Shown here: positions 24,847 through 31,929 of the stretch, piece by piece | Numbering within the stretch: position 1 is the first letter of the stretch | Layout: each line of letters opens with the position of its first letter | NCBI RefSeq assembly: GCF_015751045.1 | Contig: NZ_BNJW01000001.1 | Span: forward strand, 1 to 64,000 | Direction of reading: 5' to 3' | Length of the DNA: 64,000 bases | DNA from: Enterococcus lactis | Lineage (GTDB): Bacteria > Bacillota > Bacilli > Lactobacillales > Enterococcaceae | Notes under the pieces: model-generated | What the model saw: the letters and a program-made list of their open reading frames with translations, nothing else | Databases searched by the model: none | What the model was told of the DNA's origin: nothing | Made by a program: the position numbers and the translations under genes

Positions 24847-25737
24847 CTATTTATTTAATGGTGGATTTGATGCATCAAATAATCCAGTTTGTACATCTTC
24901 ATTTTCTTCAGAAATAACCTCTACTTCTTTTCTTTCAGGAATATCTTCTTCAACTTCTGTTTCAGCAATAATGCTGCCATCTTCTTGAACTCTTTGGACT
25001 CTCTCATCCGATGTGGTGGCTTCTTGCATTTCGATGGACAAGATCCCCCATTTAGAAAGAAGATTTCTCAGAACAGTTTTTCGTGCCATTGCATTGTAAT
25101 CAGACGCCCACACACCACTTAACTTTGTTTTGTCGCGATCTTTATTGTTAGCAATTCGATGAGCTTCAATTTCTTGTTTGGTCCAATAGACAGTTTTCTT
25201 GAATCCATTCAGTAATTCAAAATAGCCAACATATCCAATGACTTCATCAGATGTTCTACCATTTGGATCAAACTCAAACTCTTCTGTCAGTCGGTTCCAG
25301 CTTTTTAGTTCTCCTTCGTAAACTTCAATCACATTTAATGCTTTGTATTTACCTGATCGTTGGGCTAATTGGATATATCCTTTATAGCCAAGCATAAATT
25401 GAGCTTTCTTTTCCCATTTTCCTGTTTGCTTGTTTTTACTATTGAATGGAACTAAATATGCATAACCTAAATTCTTATCTAGTCCAAGATTTAATGTTGC
25501 AGCAGTTAACGCGCCGCTCATGATAGACATCGGTTCACTATCTGCAAGATAACTGTCATTAGATACAAGAGTCATAACATTCGACATAAAAGCATTAGCA
25601 TTGTCATGAAGTACTTCTTCAAATTTCTTTCTCATTGTTGGTGTATTCATTAGAGCTTTAAGCCCTAACTGTCCTGGTGCAACTTGTTTCTGTGGCTTTT
25701 CTGCCAATTGGTTTTTTAACGATTCATTTGTTGCCAT
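24847..25737 (-). CDS. recT: RecT single-strand annealing recombinase
   Basis: A 296-aa protein of the RecT family (PF03837). Diagnostic segments are ATLNLGLDKNLGYAYLVPF, AQFMLGYKGYIQLAQRSGKYKALNV and a late NAMARKTVLRNLLSKWG. It anneals complementary single strands and works with the exonuclease just upstream. The C-terminal ~55 residues are acidic, as in other members. It begins one base after the exonuclease gene. Confidence 0.95.
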   Translation of the reverse strand: MATNESLKNQLAEKPQKQVAPGQLGLKALMNTPTMRKKFEEVLHDNANAFMSNVMTLVSNDSYLADSEPMSIMSGALTAATLNLGLDKNLGYAYLVPFNSKNKQTGKWEKKAQFMLGYKGYIQLAQRSGKYKALNVIEVYEGELKSWNRLTEEFEFDPNGRTSDEVIGYVGYFELLNGFKKTVYWTKQEIEAHRIANNKDRDKTKLSGVWASDYNAMARKTVLRNLLSKWGILSIEMQEATTSDERVQRVQEDGSIIAETEVEEDIPERKEVEVISEENEDVQTGLFDASNPPLNK

Positions 25738-25738
25738 A

Positions 25739-26680
25739 TTATTTGATCTCCTTTTCGGTTAGCCTTCTTGATTCAGTAACGTTATAAATCTCTTCATCAC
25801 TTGCGATATCTGGATATTTTTCTGTTAGTTTCTTCGTGTTCATGCGTTTAGTACTAACAAGTTTCCATCTGATGATGTTTCTTTGTGTAATGCCGATACT
25901 TGCCTCACGTTTTCCTAGCTCGCTGATAATCTCGTTGTCTACTTGACGGATAGCTGACTCAATTTCTTTTTTCGTCCGCTTGAGTTCTCTTTTTTGCTCG
26001 ATAAGTTCATCAAAACGTGATGGTAGAGCTGTTTGATTTTCTTCTACATCTGCATATTTTTCTTTTAAGAAGTCAGCAGTCGCTTCACTTCCGTCAATTA
26101 CAGGCTCGATACCTTCAACTACATTTGTTTCCCAAAATTCAACCAAGCGTTCTGTAATTGTATCGATTAATTCTTGATCTCTCGCAATTCGCTTCCAAAT
26201 GAATCTTTGTCCGCCAATCAACACAGCGATATAACAATAATCTTTGTTCAAAACATTCATATAATGTTGAATCTGACAGAGATAGCTAAGCGGGACTTCT
26301 TCTCCTTCCCACTCTTTACCAAGAAATTGGTTAGCTGTTTTGCATTCAAGAATGGCGTTTTCCCCTACTACGTCACGATCAATATTTGCTCTTAAAAATG
26401 GATGTAACGGATGTTCAAACACTTGGTTTCTTCTGCGTACTTTTTTGCCTGTTCGTTCTTGAAATTCTTTGGCAACAACTTCTTCTAAGACATTGCCCCA
26501 ATAAGCTGGTTCATTTTCTGATTCTTCAAGTACGACTTGTCCTGTTTTTTCTAGCCAGAGTTGATAAGGTGATTTCCACTTATTCAATCCTAAAATCGTT
26601 CCGACATCAGAACCTCCGATGCCTTTCTTGCGGTCTTCAAGCCATTCTTGACGGCTCATTTCTAAGGTAGATTTACTCAT
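25739..26680 (-). CDS. YqaJ-family phage exonuclease
   Basis: A 313-aa protein (RQEWLEDRKKGIGGSDVGTILGLNKWKSPYQLWLEKTG) of the YqaJ/lambda-type recombinase nuclease family (PF09588). The catalytic signature GGSD...ANIDR...ILECKTA is present. It resects double strands to feed RecT. The C-terminal region (residues ~225-270) is a coiled coil (LIEQKRELKRTKKEIESAIRQ). Its ATG overlaps the end of a 28-aa ORF. Confidence 0.92.
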   Translation of the reverse strand: MSKSTLEMSRQEWLEDRKKGIGGSDVGTILGLNKWKSPYQLWLEKTGQVVLEESENEPAYWGNVLEEVVAKEFQERTGKKVRRRNQVFEHPLHPFLRANIDRDVVGENAILECKTANQFLGKEWEGEEVPLSYLCQIQHYMNVLNKDYCYIAVLIGGQRFIWKRIARDQELIDTITERLVEFWETNVVEGIEPVIDGSEATADFLKEKYADVEENQTALPSRFDELIEQKRELKRTKKEIESAIRQVDNEIISELGKREASIGITQRNIIRWKLVSTKRMNTKKLTEKYPDIASDEEIYNVTESRRLTEKEIK

Positions 26681-26759
26681 CGTCTTCCTCCTCTTTATGT
26701 GGCGTGCCCCATTCAGGAGTCGTTAAATATTGATCCAGTGCTTGTCCAAAATCATTCAT
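26673..26759 (-). CDS. Small acidic ORF, 28 aa
   Basis: MNDFGQALDQYLTTPEWG followed by an acidic end (HKEEEDDE), preceded by AAGGAAGG and overlapping the exonuclease start. Conserved-looking but no function known. Confidence 0.5.
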   Translation of the reverse strand: MNDFGQALDQYLTTPEWGTPHKEEEDDE

Positions 26760-26816
26760 TGTTTTAGCCTTCCTTTCATGCTAAAATACAGATAAGTTAT
26801 TTTGATATGTTGCCGA

Positions 26817-27002
26817 TTAGCGATTGCCGTCGCTGGTCGGTCTTTTTTGTGTTGGCATTTTGAAACTTTCTCTTACAGCAGTAACCGCTACTAAGGTTCC
26901 CCAATAAATAAGTGCATATGCCGGATTAATACTTGCCAGTACGATTGCTACTAGGCTCATAAGCAAAGCGCTCTTGACAGTCATTTTAAATACAGTTTTC
27001 AT
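26817..27002 (-). CDS. Small membrane protein, 61 aa
   Basis: One or two hydrophobic segments (residues ~11-27 and ~29-43; ALLMSLVAIVLASINPAYA), a basic start and a polar tail. It overlaps the excisionase-like gene upstream in an ATGA. Superinfection or holin-related function cannot be distinguished by sequence. Confidence 0.55.
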   Translation of the reverse strand: MKTVFKMTVKSALLMSLVAIVLASINPAYALIYWGTLVAVTAVRESFKMPTQKRPTSDGNR

Positions 27003-27286
27003 TTCTTTCTCTCCTCTCTATATTTAGCAATTTCGCTAGCAAGATCTTCATTCATATGATTCTCTAAAAATCGAGCGACTTCAGTTTTAGGAATTCTAAT
27101 TTCACCGAGTTTCAAAAAACCGATGTATCCCATCTCAATCAAATCTTTAACATTTTGAGGATTTGTTGTTATAGCTAATGCCGCTTCAGTTACTGAGTAT
27201 GTTAATTTTTCAATGTTTCTTTTATTGTTGCGCTTCAAGACAACTTTTTTTGGAAAAATATTTTCCAATGTTTCCATTTCCATCAT
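26999..27286 (-). CDS. Excisionase/MerR-like HTH protein
   Basis: A 95-aa protein. The segment LTYSVTEAALAITTNPQNVKDLIEMGYIGFLKLGEIRIPKTEVARFLENHM has the winged-helix pattern of HTH_17 and excisionases: recognition helix, wing, then the RIPKxEVARF strand. It might act as Xis or as an early regulator. The start is uncertain among three close ATGs; it overlaps the upstream gene. Confidence 0.6.
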   Translation of the reverse strand: MMEMETLENIFPKKVVLKRNNKRNIEKLTYSVTEAALAITTNPQNVKDLIEMGYIGFLKLGEIRIPKTEVARFLENHMNEDLASEIAKYREERKK

Positions 27287-27828
27287 CCTTTCATATATCC
27301 TTGTGCTACCCAGTACGACAGCCGTTCCTCACTAAGCTTGCGAATATCGATTCCAAGTATTTCGCATAATGCACTTATTAGTGTTACTTCCACCATGATT
27401 TCATCTAAAAATTCATAAGCATATGCAATGATTTGTTGACGATCATCAACAGTTAAGTAATTTACTTGTTTAAGAAGAATTTTCTCTACTTCTTGCTTCT
27501 TCTGTTTCCGCTCATCTGATTCAATCATTTGCAACTTGTCTAATGATGAAGGATCTCTCCTATAAACATCACCATCTATTGATTTAAATAAACCAAAGAA
27601 CTCATGAATCACTTGAAGAGTGAAATCTGAATCTCTAAAATGATCCGTTAACGCCTGAGCATTTTCCAACGTCACGGGCTTCGTATTAAGCAATGTTGTC
27701 CAATCGCTTAATGACTGTTGAGAGACGTTGATTTGTCTTGCTATTTCCTTTTTGGTCTCACCACTCTTATTAATTACTTCGACTAACGATTCTCGAATAA
27801 CACTTGATTTTTTTAACAGTTTAAACAC
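27283..27828 (-). CDS. HTH-type phage regulator
   Basis: About 181 aa. Residues ~15-45 form a helix-turn-helix (INKSGETKKEIARQINVSQQSLSDWT). The rest is helical with a charged middle (ESDERKQKKQEVEKI) and ends VAQGYMKG. The start is apparently GTG with the ribosome-binding GAGG directly adjoining; the true start could be slightly downstream. Likely a second early regulator downstream of Cro. No clear family. Confidence 0.6.
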   Translation of the reverse strand: MFKLLKKSSVIRESLVEVINKSGETKKEIARQINVSQQSLSDWTTLLNTKPVTLENAQALTDHFRDSDFTLQVIHEFFGLFKSIDGDVYRRDPSSLDKLQMIESDERKQKKQEVEKILLKQVNYLTVDDRQQIIAYAYEFLDEIMVEVTLISALCEILGIDIRKLSEERLSYWVAQGYMKG

Positions 27829-27891
27829 CTCATATTCTTATTCGCCCGTATATCAATACGAGCAATTTTTTTATACTATTAATTTAAAGAA

Positions 27892-28044
27892 TCAAACGAA
27901 AGCTGCTTCGTCTAATTCACGTTCAAGCTCTTTTTGGACTTCTTCAACTAGACGATCGAGTTGATCATCATTTGCACATTTGATGATGTGGACTAGTCTA
28001 GGTCTAGCATCAAGTACGATGTTTATTTTTTCTTGGCGTGTCAT
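27892..28044 (-). CDS. Small helical protein, 50 aa
   Basis: Starts MTRQEKINIVLDARPRLVHIIKC behind AAGGAGATG; all-helical, acidic C-terminus (VEEVQKELERELDEA). The first seven residues and the upstream bases are shared with the 89-aa gene at 28311-28580, suggesting a duplicated 5' end. Confidence 0.55.
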   Translation of the reverse strand: MTRQEKINIVLDARPRLVHIIKCANDDQLDRLVEEVQKELERELDEAAFV

Positions 28045-28099
28045 TAAAATCATCTCCTTATTTATTTGATATAATCTCACTATGGAAGGTGGTGAGATT

Positions 28100-28303
28100 A
28101 TGGCTTATAAAGAATCTATCGTTAAAAAGATAATCGAAATCGTTGAAATAGCTCCTAAAGGGACAAGTACCCACTATTTAGAAGGTTTCAATCAAAAAGA
28201 TGTAATCGATACTGTGAACTCTCTTCATTTAAAATATCCCGACAATATTTTAGAAACAGAAAGTTATTATAGTGAGCTTGTTCCAATTGTAATTAATAAA
28301 TAA
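28100..28303 (+). CDS. Small plus-strand protein, 67 aa
   Basis: ATG at 28100 behind GGTGGTGAG; MAYKESIVKKIIEIVEIAPKG and onwards, mixed helix and strand. It stands alone on the plus strand inside the minus-strand early region, with a TATAAT at 28070-28075 as likely -10. No recognised family. Its expression would be opposite to its neighbours and not controlled by the cro promoter. Confidence 0.5.
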   Translation: MAYKESIVKKIIEIVEIAPKGTSTHYLEGFNQKDVIDTVNSLHLKYPDNILETESYYSELVPIVINK

Positions 28304-28310
28304 TTTTTGG

Positions 28311-28580
28311 TTATTCTCCTTTTGAATTTTTGAAGTATTTACTCAAAGGGAGAATTTCTGGTCCTACCAAAACATCTTTTATATCAACTTCATCTATAAA
28401 ACATTCGATTTTTAGTTTTGGCTTGCCTGATGCTGGCATAAATAGTTCAATATTTGTTACTCCACGTCCTAATGTCCAATCATTTAATTTAATTTCATAA
28501 TTTGGTGAAATTGTTGGGTTTTCAACTTTAGGTTGTATTGAGAGTTTTAGCAGATTTTTTATTTTTTCTTGTCGTGTCAT
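28311..28580 (-). CDS. Hypothetical phage protein, 89 aa
   Basis: MTRQEKIKNLLKLSIQPK and then a beta-rich segment (TNIELFMPASGKPKLKIECFIDEVDIKDVLVGPEILPL). It overlaps the Cro-like gene by 4 bases. Shares its N-terminal MTRQEKI with the 50-aa gene to the left. Function unknown. Confidence 0.5.
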   Translation of the reverse strand: MTRQEKIKNLLKLSIQPKVENPTISPNYEIKLNDWTLGRGVTNIELFMPASGKPKLKIECFIDEVDIKDVLVGPEILPLSKYFKNSKGE

Positions 28581-28831
28581 TTGGCAATCTCCTGTCTGTT
28601 GTTTTTTGGCAATACTTCACTAAAAATAAAAAGCTTATCAAAATCTTTTTCAGATAAATCAAAAGCTTTAAGCAATTTCGGAATTAGTTCACCACCGATT
28701 CCGCGATCTCCGTTTAAAATTCTATAAACTGTTGACGGAGCAACATTCATTCTTTTAGCAAGTGAGTATGGATCATCTCCTTTTGATTGCATCAAGGAGT
28801 AGAGCTTTTCTTGCTTAAGCAAAGTTTTCAT
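28577..28831 (-). CDS. Cro-like HTH repressor
   Basis: An 84-aa protein with an HTH_XRE motif (DPYSLAKRMNVAPSTVYRILNGDRGIG), first gene of the early operon, divergent from the CI-like gene. Upstream lies a consensus promoter with operator-like sites. Probably promotes lytic development by repressing the lysogeny promoter (family knowledge). Confidence 0.8.
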   Translation of the reverse strand: MKTLLKQEKLYSLMQSKGDDPYSLAKRMNVAPSTVYRILNGDRGIGGELIPKLLKAFDLSEKDFDKLFIFSEVLPKNNRQEIAK

Positions 28832-28845
28832 TTAATACACCTCCG

Positions 28846-28941
28846 TTGCCTTATGACAATACTATAATACTAAATTTGTCTTTTGGCAACACTTTTTATT
28901 GCCAAAATGCAATTTTTTTTGATTTTATTGCCTATGGGCTA
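28846..28941. promoter_or_regulatory. Four operator-like 14-bp sites between cro and cI
   Basis: Sites of the form TTGYC-N4-GRCAA: O1 28846-28859 TTGCCTTATGACAA, O2 28876-28889 TTGTCTTTTGGCAA, O3 28899-28912 TTGCCAAAATGCAA, O4 28928-28941 TTGCCTATGGGCTA. O1 and O2 bracket the cro promoter; O3 and O4 flank the presumed cI promoter elements. Centres are about 30, 23 and 29 bases apart. They are the natural targets of the CI-like and Cro-like proteins (inference). Confidence 0.7.
28861..28889 (-). promoter_or_regulatory. Early (cro) promoter
   Basis: Minus strand -35 TTGCCA (28884-28889), 17-base spacer, -10 TATAGT (28861-28866). The -35 lies inside operator-like site O2. Confidence 0.65.
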
Positions 28942-28947
28942 TATCAT
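28919..28947 (+). promoter_or_regulatory. Probable cI promoter
   Basis: Plus strand -35 TTGATT (28919-28924), 17 bases, -10 TATCAT (28942-28947), followed by AAAGGGG about ten bases later and the GTG start. Operator O4 fills the spacer. Confidence 0.5.
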
Positions 28948-28969
28948 ATATTAAGAAAGGGGTTTTATC

Positions 28970-29362
28970 GTGGAGTTTGGAGAAAAACTAAAAAAATTGA
29001 GAACCTCTAGAGGCTTAGGCGTTAACCAGTTGGCTTTAAAATCTGGAGTGAGTGCTTCTCAAATATCAAGATTTGAAAAAGGCGAACGGAAAGATCCAAC
29101 GCTTGAAACCTTAAAAAAATTATCTACTGCTCTCGGCGTTTCAATATCATATTTTGAAGAGAATTCACCAGTTAATGTAAATACAATTCCGGAATGGGCA
29201 AATGAGGAAGATTTGATTGAACTGGATAAACTACTTGAATCAAATGTAGATATGGCTTATGGCGGTGAAACTTTAACAGATGAAGAGAGACAGCGTGTTA
29301 AAGATATTTTAACTGGTTTGTTCTGGGAATTTAGAAAAGAAGATAAAAGCAAAGAGAAGTGA
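28970..29362 (+). CDS. CI-like phage repressor (HTH_XRE)
   Basis: A 130-aa protein; residues ~5-60 form a complete XRE domain (LKKLRTSRGLGVNQLALKSGVSASQISRFEKGERKDPTLETLKKL). The C-terminal ~70 residues are helical and lack the S24/LexA self-cleaving peptidase. Such short repressors are typically inactivated by an ImmA-type protease, which is the next gene. The start is GTG, with AAAGGGG upstream. Its stop is shared with the start of the next gene. Confidence 0.85.
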   Translation: MEFGEKLKKLRTSRGLGVNQLALKSGVSASQISRFEKGERKDPTLETLKKLSTALGVSISYFEENSPVNVNTIPEWANEEDLIELDKLLESNVDMAYGGETLTDEERQRVKDILTGLFWEFRKEDKSKEK

Positions 29363-29796
29363 TTTTTATGGAGAGAGACGTAATAAATCTAGCTGGTAAA
29401 TTAAAGCAAAAATATAATTCTGCTAATCCTTTTATCATTTGCGAACAAATGGACATTCAAATTAAGTACGTGCCATTTATGAATAACCCGAAAGGACAAT
29501 TTCAAGAGTTATTAGGGAGATCCGTCATTCTCTTAAGCCACGAATTGAAAGAATCAGAAGAGCGTTTTTATATTTGCGCCCATGAGCTTGGTCATGCCAT
29601 TTTCCACAAAGGATTATCAAGTTATTACGTCTCTACAAGAAATTCTAGAAGCAAATCAGAAAGCGAAGCGAATTGCTTTGCTGCTAATCTTATAGCCGAC
29701 TTATATAAAGAAGACACACAAATGTATCCGAGAAAAATTGAAGATTTATCTCGTTTATATGGTCTTCCAGTTTCGGCTTATAGATTCTTAATTTAG
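29359..29796 (+). CDS. ImmA/IrrE-type metallopeptidase
   Basis: A 145-aa zinc protease (PF06114). The motif HELGH at residues ~75-79 is the catalytic zinc site and ESEANCFAANLIAD holds the third ligand Glu. In ICEBs1 and related elements, ImmA cleaves the adjacent HTH repressor upon induction; the same relation to the preceding repressor is likely. The start is GTG at 29359 or ATG at 29368. Confidence 0.88.
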   Translation: MIFMERDVINLAGKLKQKYNSANPFIICEQMDIQIKYVPFMNNPKGQFQELLGRSVILLSHELKESEERFYICAHELGHAIFHKGLSSYYVSTRNSRSKSESEANCFAANLIADLYKEDTQMYPRKIEDLSRLYGLPVSAYRFLI

Positions 29797-29918
29797 TTAA
29801 TCATGAATTGTGCTTTTGCTTTGTGGGGAAAGCGTGAACGGTATAGTTCTTTGATTTGGAGGCGACTATCACTGCCTGCCTTAAGTGGGAGTAATAATAT
29901 TTTTTTGGAGGAGAAATA

Positions 29919-30536
29919 ATGGCAAAGAAAAAGGTTACAGGAGAAGATGGTAAAACATATGTTATGAAAGAGAAAAAACCATTCTATAAGAGAGTTTGGT
30001 TTTGGATTCTAGTGGTAATCGTTGTGTTCATCGTTGGTGGTGCGCTAGGCGGTGGCGATGATAAAAAAGAAACTACTTCTGCTAAAACAGAAAAAGTAAG
30101 TAGCAACGATTCTGCTGAGAAAGATACACAGAGTTCTAGTGATCCTTTGAATCAGGACTTTGCTGTTGGAGATACTGTGAGCTACGAGGGCTATGAAATT
30201 AAAGTTAATAATGTGCAATACAGTAGCGGTAGTGAGTTCGATACTCCTGATGATGGAAAACAATATGTTATCGCAAACATTACAATTACTAATAATTCTG
30301 GTAAAAAGCAGTCCTATAACCCTTATGACTTCAAGCTAAATGCAGATGGTAATGCCACTGATATGGATGAAATCACTACATTAGATAATATTAACCAATT
30401 AAATAGTGGCGATTTGGATGATGGTGCTTCAGTTACTGGTGATTTGGTTGGCCAAGCTGATACAAATGCCAAGTTAAAGCTTCAATATGCTACATCTATT
30501 TGGAATGATGAAACAGTTGATATTTCTTTAAACTAA
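29919..30536 (+). CDS. DUF4352 membrane-anchored protein
   Basis: A 205-aa protein. A basic N-terminus (MAKKKVTGEDGKTYVMKEKK) leads to a transmembrane helix (residues ~29-44, WILVVIVVFIVGGALGG), a serine/lysine-rich linker, then an Ig-like DUF4352 domain (TVSYEGYEIKVNNVQYSSG and KQYVIANITITNNSGKKQ). The domain faces outward. It lies in the lysogeny module between ImmA and integrase and so is likely expressed in the lysogen; a surface change or superinfection block is possible. Ends in its own terminator. Confidence 0.8.
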   Translation: MAKKKVTGEDGKTYVMKEKKPFYKRVWFWILVVIVVFIVGGALGGGDDKKETTSAKTEKVSSNDSAEKDTQSSSDPLNQDFAVGDTVSYEGYEIKVNNVQYSSGSEFDTPDDGKQYVIANITITNNSGKKQSYNPYDFKLNADGNATDMDEITTLDNINQLNSGDLDDGASVTGDLVGQADTNAKLKLQYATSIWNDETVDISLN

Positions 30537-30542
30537 TAGATC

Positions 30543-30572
30543 AAAAGAACAGCCTTCGGGCTTTTCTTTTTA
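30543..30572 (+). terminator. Intrinsic terminator after the DUF4352 gene
   Basis: Plus strand AGCC-TTCG-GGCT with flanking AAAAG/CTTTT pairing and a TTTTCTTTT tract, 14 bases after the stop codon. It separates the repressor unit from the integrase. Confidence 0.85.
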
Positions 30573-30700
30573 AGCACCAAAGAACATAAGTTCGTATACT
30601 TCTATTAAAAATACGGATTTTACATCTATTTCCTCTCTATATGTACCAAAAGAATTTAACTATCGTACTAATGACATAGCAATATGAAAGGACTGATTTT

Positions 30701-31837
30701 ATGCGTGGCGGTGTGAGAAAACGTGGAAAACGTTGGTATTATTATTTTGAAGATATCAATGATAATGGCTCAAGAAAAAAAGTGGAGAAAGTTGGCGGAG
30801 ACACCCGACCAGAGGCCGAAGCTGCTTTACGAAAAGTTTTATCAGATATTGACGAAACAGGACAATACTTTTTAGGTACGGATACTCGAGTAAAACAATA
30901 CCTTGATTTTTGGATGGAGGAATACGTTAAACTAAATCTAAAATACAATACCTATGAAAACTACCGATTTACCATCAAAAATCATATAAACGGTTATTTA
31001 GGAAAGAAAAAACTTACGGATCTCTCCCCTGCTCTTTTACAAAATTTCATCAATGCTGAATTTAAAAAGGGTTACTCGAAGAAAACAATGACTATTACTC
31101 ACTCTGTCCTTAAGAATGCGCTGAATATGGCGGTTTATCCTTGGGGGTTAATCAAGCAAAATCCTATGCTGTATGTAAAGATACCAAAATACGAAGAACG
31201 ACCAACGACTAAAAAAGATCTAAAAATCATTTCTCTTGAGGACTTTGATCATATGCTAGAAATCACTCCTGAAGGCCATCCTTTCTATATTCCTTTGAAT
31301 ATTGGATTTTATACGGGAATGCGTGTTGGCGAAGTTTGTGGTCTGACGTGGGATAATGTCGATTTTTCAAATGGAACAATTACTGTAGAGAAACAAATGG
31401 TAAAGAATGATGGCGCATGGGTATATGGTACACCAAAGACAAGCAGTTCCAATCGAACGATTTTTATTGGACAAACCTTGCTAGCAATTCTGAAAAAACA
31501 TAAGAAACAACAATTAGAAAATCGAATGAAGTATGGAAAGCTCTACATTGATTCAAATGCAGTATGTACAAAGGAAGACGGTGGGCTAGTTACGCCAAGT
31601 GTAGTGAAATGGAATACTAGAAGGATATCGAATACACTCTCCCTCTCTTTTAACTTCCATTCTCTCAGACATACTCATGCTACACTTCTTCTCGAAAATG
31701 GCGCAAAAATGAAAGAAATCTCTGAACGATTGGGCCACAGCAGAATTTCAATTACGATGGATACTTACTCGCATGTAACAGATAAGATGAGAAATCAAAC
31801 GGTCGATATCATGGAAAATCTTAGAAATAATTCTTGA
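30701..31837 (+). CDS. int: Tyrosine integrase
   Basis: A 378-aa phage integrase. The N-terminal AP2-like arm-binding region (MRGGVRKRGKRWYYYFEDIND) is followed by a SAM-like core (residues ~65-165) and the catalytic domain with R (TGMRVGEVCGLTW), K (region of TVEKQMVKN...TPKTSSSNR), HSLRHTHATLLLENG, LGHSRISITMDTYSHV with the catalytic tyrosine. It belongs to the L54a/Tn916-like family of Firmicutes prophages. Faces the lepA 3' end, which is the likely integration site. Confidence 0.95.
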   Translation: MRGGVRKRGKRWYYYFEDINDNGSRKKVEKVGGDTRPEAEAALRKVLSDIDETGQYFLGTDTRVKQYLDFWMEEYVKLNLKYNTYENYRFTIKNHINGYLGKKKLTDLSPALLQNFINAEFKKGYSKKTMTITHSVLKNALNMAVYPWGLIKQNPMLYVKIPKYEERPTTKKDLKIISLEDFDHMLEITPEGHPFYIPLNIGFYTGMRVGEVCGLTWDNVDFSNGTITVEKQMVKNDGAWVYGTPKTSSSNRTIFIGQTLLAILKKHKKQQLENRMKYGKLYIDSNAVCTKEDGGLVTPSVVKWNTRRISNTLSLSFNFHSLRHTHATLLLENGAKMKEISERLGHSRISITMDTYSHVTDKMRNQTVDIMENLRNNS

Positions 31838-31839
31838 TT

Positions 31840-31881
31840 TTTGCCACCGAAAAAAACCACCGGTGGCAAACCGGTGGCAAA
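31840..31881. repeat. Tandem CCGGTGGCAAA repeat and its inverted copy at the prophage end
   Basis: Immediately after the integrase stop: TTTGCCACCG (31840-31849), then CCGGTGGCAAA twice in direct tandem (31860-31870, 31871-31881), the first being the inverse complement of the tandem copies. Such short repeats beside attP are typical of integrase arm-type binding sites. Core att cannot be fixed without the left end. Confidence 0.6.
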
Positions 31882-31882
31882 T

Positions 31883-31906
31883 CCATGTAAACATGGTTTA
31901 TTTTTT
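31883..31906 (+). terminator. Terminator after the integrase
   Basis: CCATGT-AA-ACATGG followed by TTTATTTTTT on the plus strand, 46 bases after the integrase stop and just before the lepA end. On the minus strand it has no T-tract, so it does not serve lepA. Confidence 0.75.
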
Positions 31907-31929
31907 ACACTATTTTCAAACAAACCTTG

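Larger units (their letters stand above)
1..31929. mobile_element. A118-like siphovirus prophage (left end outside window)
   Basis: Contiguous phage modules run from tail genes at the left edge to an integrase at the right, ending where the 3' end of lepA begins. The late operon order (terS, terL, portal, MuF-like, GP20 scaffold, capsid, Minor_capsid_1/2/3, tail tube, Gp15, tape measure, Dit, Tal) is that of A118-type phages. No gene of the structural, replication or lysogeny modules appears broken, so the element may be functional, but the lysis genes and attL would lie left of base 1 and cannot be judged. The right boundary is placed between the integrase stop and the lepA stop by inference. 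Confidence 0.95.
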
